A stretch of DNA of 53,473 nt from DATATV01 sp035551355 (GTDB lineage: Bacteria; Actinomycetota; Actinomycetes; Mycobacteriales; Pseudonocardiaceae): positions 1 through 53,473 of the forward strand of contig DASZNF010000126.1 in NCBI GenBank assembly GCA_035551355.1, written 5' to 3'. The position numbers and the translations under genes are program-made. The notes below the pieces were generated by a model, which did no database searches, was not told the DNA's origin, and was given only the letters and a program-made list of their open reading frames with translations. Shown one piece after another: positions 51,476 through 53,473 of the stretch; within the stretch, counting starts at the first letter, position 1; the number at the start of each line of letters is the position of its first letter.

Positions 51476-52471
51476 ATGGGTGCGGCCATCCTGGTCGTCG
51501 TGGTCGTGTTCGCGATCCTTTTCGACTACACCAACGGTTTCCACGACGCGGCCAACGCGGTGGCCAGCGTGGTGTCCACCCGGGCGCTGAGCCTGCGCGC
51601 GGCCCTGGCCCTCGGCGCGGTGATGAACCTGCTCGGCGCGCTGCTGGGCACCGGCGTGGCGATCACCGTGGCCACCGGCATCATCGCCACGCCGATCGGT
51701 CCGCCCGCGCTGACCGTGGTGCTGGCCGCGCTGATCGGCGCGATCGTGTGGAACCTGGTGACCTGGTACTTCGGGCTGCCCTCGTCCTCCTCGCACGCCC
51801 TGGTCGGTGCGCTGGTCGGGGCGGGCCTGGCGTCGGGCACGGCGGTGCACTGGGGCAGCGTGCTGAACAAGGTGGTGATACCCATGGTGGTGTCGCCGGT
51901 GATCGGCCTGGTGCTGGGTTTTCTGTTGATGCGACTGGTGTACCGGCTGTTCTCCCGGGCGCAGTACCACCGCACGGAACGCGGTTTCCGTCGGGCGCAG
52001 ATCCTGTCCGCGGCCAGTCTGGCGCTGGGCCACGGCCTGCAGGACGCGCAGAAGACCATGGGCCTGATCGTGCTGGCCCTGCTGGCCTCGGGCCGGCAGC
52101 ACAACGCGCACGTGCCGCTGTGGGTGGTGCTGGTGTGCGCGACCGCGCTGGCCGCGGGCAGCTGGTCCGGTGGGCAGCGGATCATGCGCACCATGGGCCG
52201 GCGCATCTTCCCGCTGACCCCGCCGCACGGGTTCGTCGCCGAGGCCACCGCGTCGCTGGTGCTCTACCTGACCGCGTTCGTGTTCACCGCACCGGTATCC
52301 ACCACCCACGTGATCACCTCGGCCATCATGGGCGTGGGCACCACCCGGCGGCCGAAGGCGGTGCGCTGGGTGGTCGCGGAGAACATTCTCACCGGCTGGG
52401 TGCTGACCCTGCCCGCGGCCGCGCTGGTGGCCTGGGTGGTGTACCAGCCGCTGCATTTCCTGTCGCCGTAG
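51476..52471 (+). CDS. pit: inorganic phosphate transporter, PiT family
   Basis: 331 residues with about ten membrane helices and both PiT signature repeats: NGFHDAANAVASVVST (20-35) in the first half and FTAPVSTTHVITSAIMGVG in the second, plus GLPSSSSHALVGALVG. It imports metal-phosphate with protons. It is shorter than E. coli PitA (499), typical of actinobacterial low-affinity PiT. Coupled to the DUF47 gene. Ends 20 bases before the convergent GH15 gene. Confidence 0.95.
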   Translation: MGAAILVVVVVFAILFDYTNGFHDAANAVASVVSTRALSLRAALALGAVMNLLGALLGTGVAITVATGIIATPIGPPALTVVLAALIGAIVWNLVTWYFGLPSSSSHALVGALVGAGLASGTAVHWGSVLNKVVIPMVVSPVIGLVLGFLLMRLVYRLFSRAQYHRTERGFRRAQILSAASLALGHGLQDAQKTMGLIVLALLASGRQHNAHVPLWVVLVCATALAAGSWSGGQRIMRTMGRRIFPLTPPHGFVAEATASLVLYLTAFVFTAPVSTTHVITSAIMGVGTTRRPKAVRWVVAENILTGWVLTLPAAALVAWVVYQPLHFLSP

Positions 52472-52491
52472 GCATTTTCCGAACAGTCCAC

Positions 52492-53473
52492 TCAGGACTT
52501 GGACAGGCGAGTGGCGGCCTCGATCAACAGGCCGTGCACGAACGCCTGCGGCAGGTTCCCCCGGAACTGGCGCTGTTCCACCGCGTACTCCTCGGCGAAC
52601 AGCCGGGCCGGGCCTGGACAGCCGCGGGCGCGCTCGAACCAGCGCAACGCGGCCTCCCGCTCGCCCTGCTGGTCGGCGGCCAGCGCGGCGATCAGCCCGC
52701 ACACCAGGAACGCGCCCTCGGCCTGGCCGAGCGGCCGGTTGTCGTGCCGAAACCGGTAGACATAGCCTTCTTCGTCGAGTTCGGCCCACGCCGCACGATA
52801 GGTGGCCACGCTGCGCGGATCGTCGGCCGGGACGGCACCGCGCAGCCCGCCGAGCAGCAGGGCGGCGTCGACCCGGTCGTCGTCCGGCGCGCGCCGCCAA
52901 CGGCCGGAGGAATGCACGCCGTGGAGCGAGACCTCGGCCAGCAGCGCGTCGGCCTGGGTGCCGCACGCCCCGCCGAGGTCCTCGGGCGCGACGGCAGCGA
53001 TGGCGCGCAGACCGGCCACACAGGACAGCCGGGAGTGGGTCCACCGCCGGTCGTCCAGTTCCCACAGGCCGGCGTCGGGGTCGGGCCACCGCTGCTCGAT
53101 CGCGTCGATGGCGGCCCGGGCGGCGCGCCAGCCGTCCGGGCCGAGCGCATCGTGCCGCGCGGCGGCCGCGAACAACAGCAGGGCCTCGCCGAACGCGTCG
53201 AGCTGGAACTGCTTGCCGACGTGGTTGCCCACCACGTCACTCCCGCCGGGATAACCGGGCAGCGGCAGGCGGCGCTCGTCGGGGATCAGGTCGCCGGTCA
53301 CCGTGTAGGCCGGCCGCAGCGACGGCCCGTCAGCCAGTAGCCGTTCGCTGACGAACCGGACGGCGTCGTGCAGCAGCGGGTGCGGACCGTCCGCGGCGAT
53401 GGCCTGGCCGACCCAGCACTGGTCGCGAATCCAGGCGTAGCGGTAGTCGTAGCTGCGCACGGACTGGGTGCGT
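52492..53473 (-). CDS. glycoside hydrolase family 15 protein (C-terminal part, continues past window)
   Basis: At least 327 residues of the catalytic (alpha/alpha)6 barrel; the reading frame is open to the window end (SVRSYDYRYAWIRDQCWVGQ). The general-acid segment is LWELDDRRWTHSRLSCV and the general-base segment is LFAEEYAVEQRQFRGN with LPQAFVHG, both as in GH15 trehalases and glucoamylases. The N-terminal super-beta-sandwich is outside the window. Bacterial actinomycete GH15 proteins of this form are often trehalases; specificity cannot be set here. Cytoplasmic or secreted status is unknown. Confidence 0.9.
   Translation of the reverse strand, partial: RTQSVRSYDYRYAWIRDQCWVGQAIAADGPHPLLHDAVRFVSERLLADGPSLRPAYTVTGDLIPDERRLPLPGYPGGSDVVGNHVGKQFQLDAFGEALLLFAAAARHDALGPDGWRAARAAIDAIEQRWPDPDAGLWELDDRRWTHSRLSCVAGLRAIAAVAPEDLGGACGTQADALLAEVSLHGVHSSGRWRRAPDDDRVDAALLLGGLRGAVPADDPRSVATYRAAWAELDEEGYVYRFRHDNRPLGQAEGAFLVCGLIAALAADQQGEREAALRWFERARGCPGPARLFAEEYAVEQRQFRGNLPQAFVHGLLIEAATRLSKS

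Noticed and set aside
1..53473. tRNA/rRNA genes, CRISPR arrays, IS elements or att sites
   Set aside because: No cloverleaf, repeat-spacer array, transposase or flanking direct repeats seen by eye.

Overview
The window is about 53 kb of high-GC DNA with strong G/C third-codon bias, many GTG/TTG starts, several apparently leaderless genes, and families typical of actinomycetes: DUF574 methyltransferases, SARP/AfsR regulators, DUF3618, Pr6Pr and DUF1684. A Pseudonocardiaceae-like actinomycete chromosome fits best; this is inference from gene content, not a phylogenetic result. I saw no tRNA, rRNA, CRISPR array, insertion sequence or prophage.

Layout. 0-4.5 kb: DUF1648/DUF5808 membrane protein, DUF574 methyltransferase coupled to an MpaB-like oxygenase, and a methyltransferase/TetR pair diverging from a double palindrome. 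4.5-9.5 kb: an acyl-CoA catabolic cluster (CaiB, acyl-CoA dehydrogenase, SDR and a truncated NTF2-like ORF facing an HTD2-type hydratase and a GntR regulator) around the palindrome TATAGACTATA. 9.5-14.5 kb: HtaA-domain protein, an unknown protein with weak RusA-like traits, DUF1684, an alpha/beta hydrolase and a lysE/lysG pair. 14.6-19.3 kb: two large regulators, one SARP-NB-ARC-TPR and one LuxR-type without an ATPase domain.

19.3-24.0 kb holds the most unusual locus: a probable RiPP cassette. A 27-codon gene with a very strong ribosome binding site encodes a Lys/Arg-rich leader and a Cys-rich tail ending CDYSPGCC. A perfect 15-bp hairpin follows, then a PqqD-M50 membrane metalloprotease, a TPR protein and a flavin reductase whose start and stop codons overlap. 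An EpiD/LanD-fold flavoprotein is divergent, and its catalytic histidine position appears to be proline. No lanthionine synthetase, YcaO or radical SAM enzyme is present, so the chemistry is open.

24-34.3 kb: patatin, SMP-30 lactonase, 600-residue acyl-CoA dehydrogenase, secreted GH3 beta-xylosidase-like enzyme facing a ROK regulator, Pr6Pr, and a DinB/WYL pair. 34.3-37.3 kb: a probable general-stress block (formaldehyde dehydrogenase, holin-like protein, DUF3618, SRPBCC) with three GTnT-N15/16-GGGTAW sigma-B/F-like promoters. 37.3-43.6 kb: TetR/ornithine cyclodeaminase pair, second DUF574 methyltransferase, a degenerate nuclease-like protein, a second DinB and a DUF4037 protein. 43.6-48.8 kb: a GntR-controlled ABC import/amidohydrolase operon with two different binding proteins, suggesting uptake and breakdown of a small organic acid. 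48.8-49.5 kb is decayed and holds a TetR remnant. The end holds a lipoprotein, a DUF47-PiT phosphate module with a structured leader, and a GH15 enzyme cut by the window edge.
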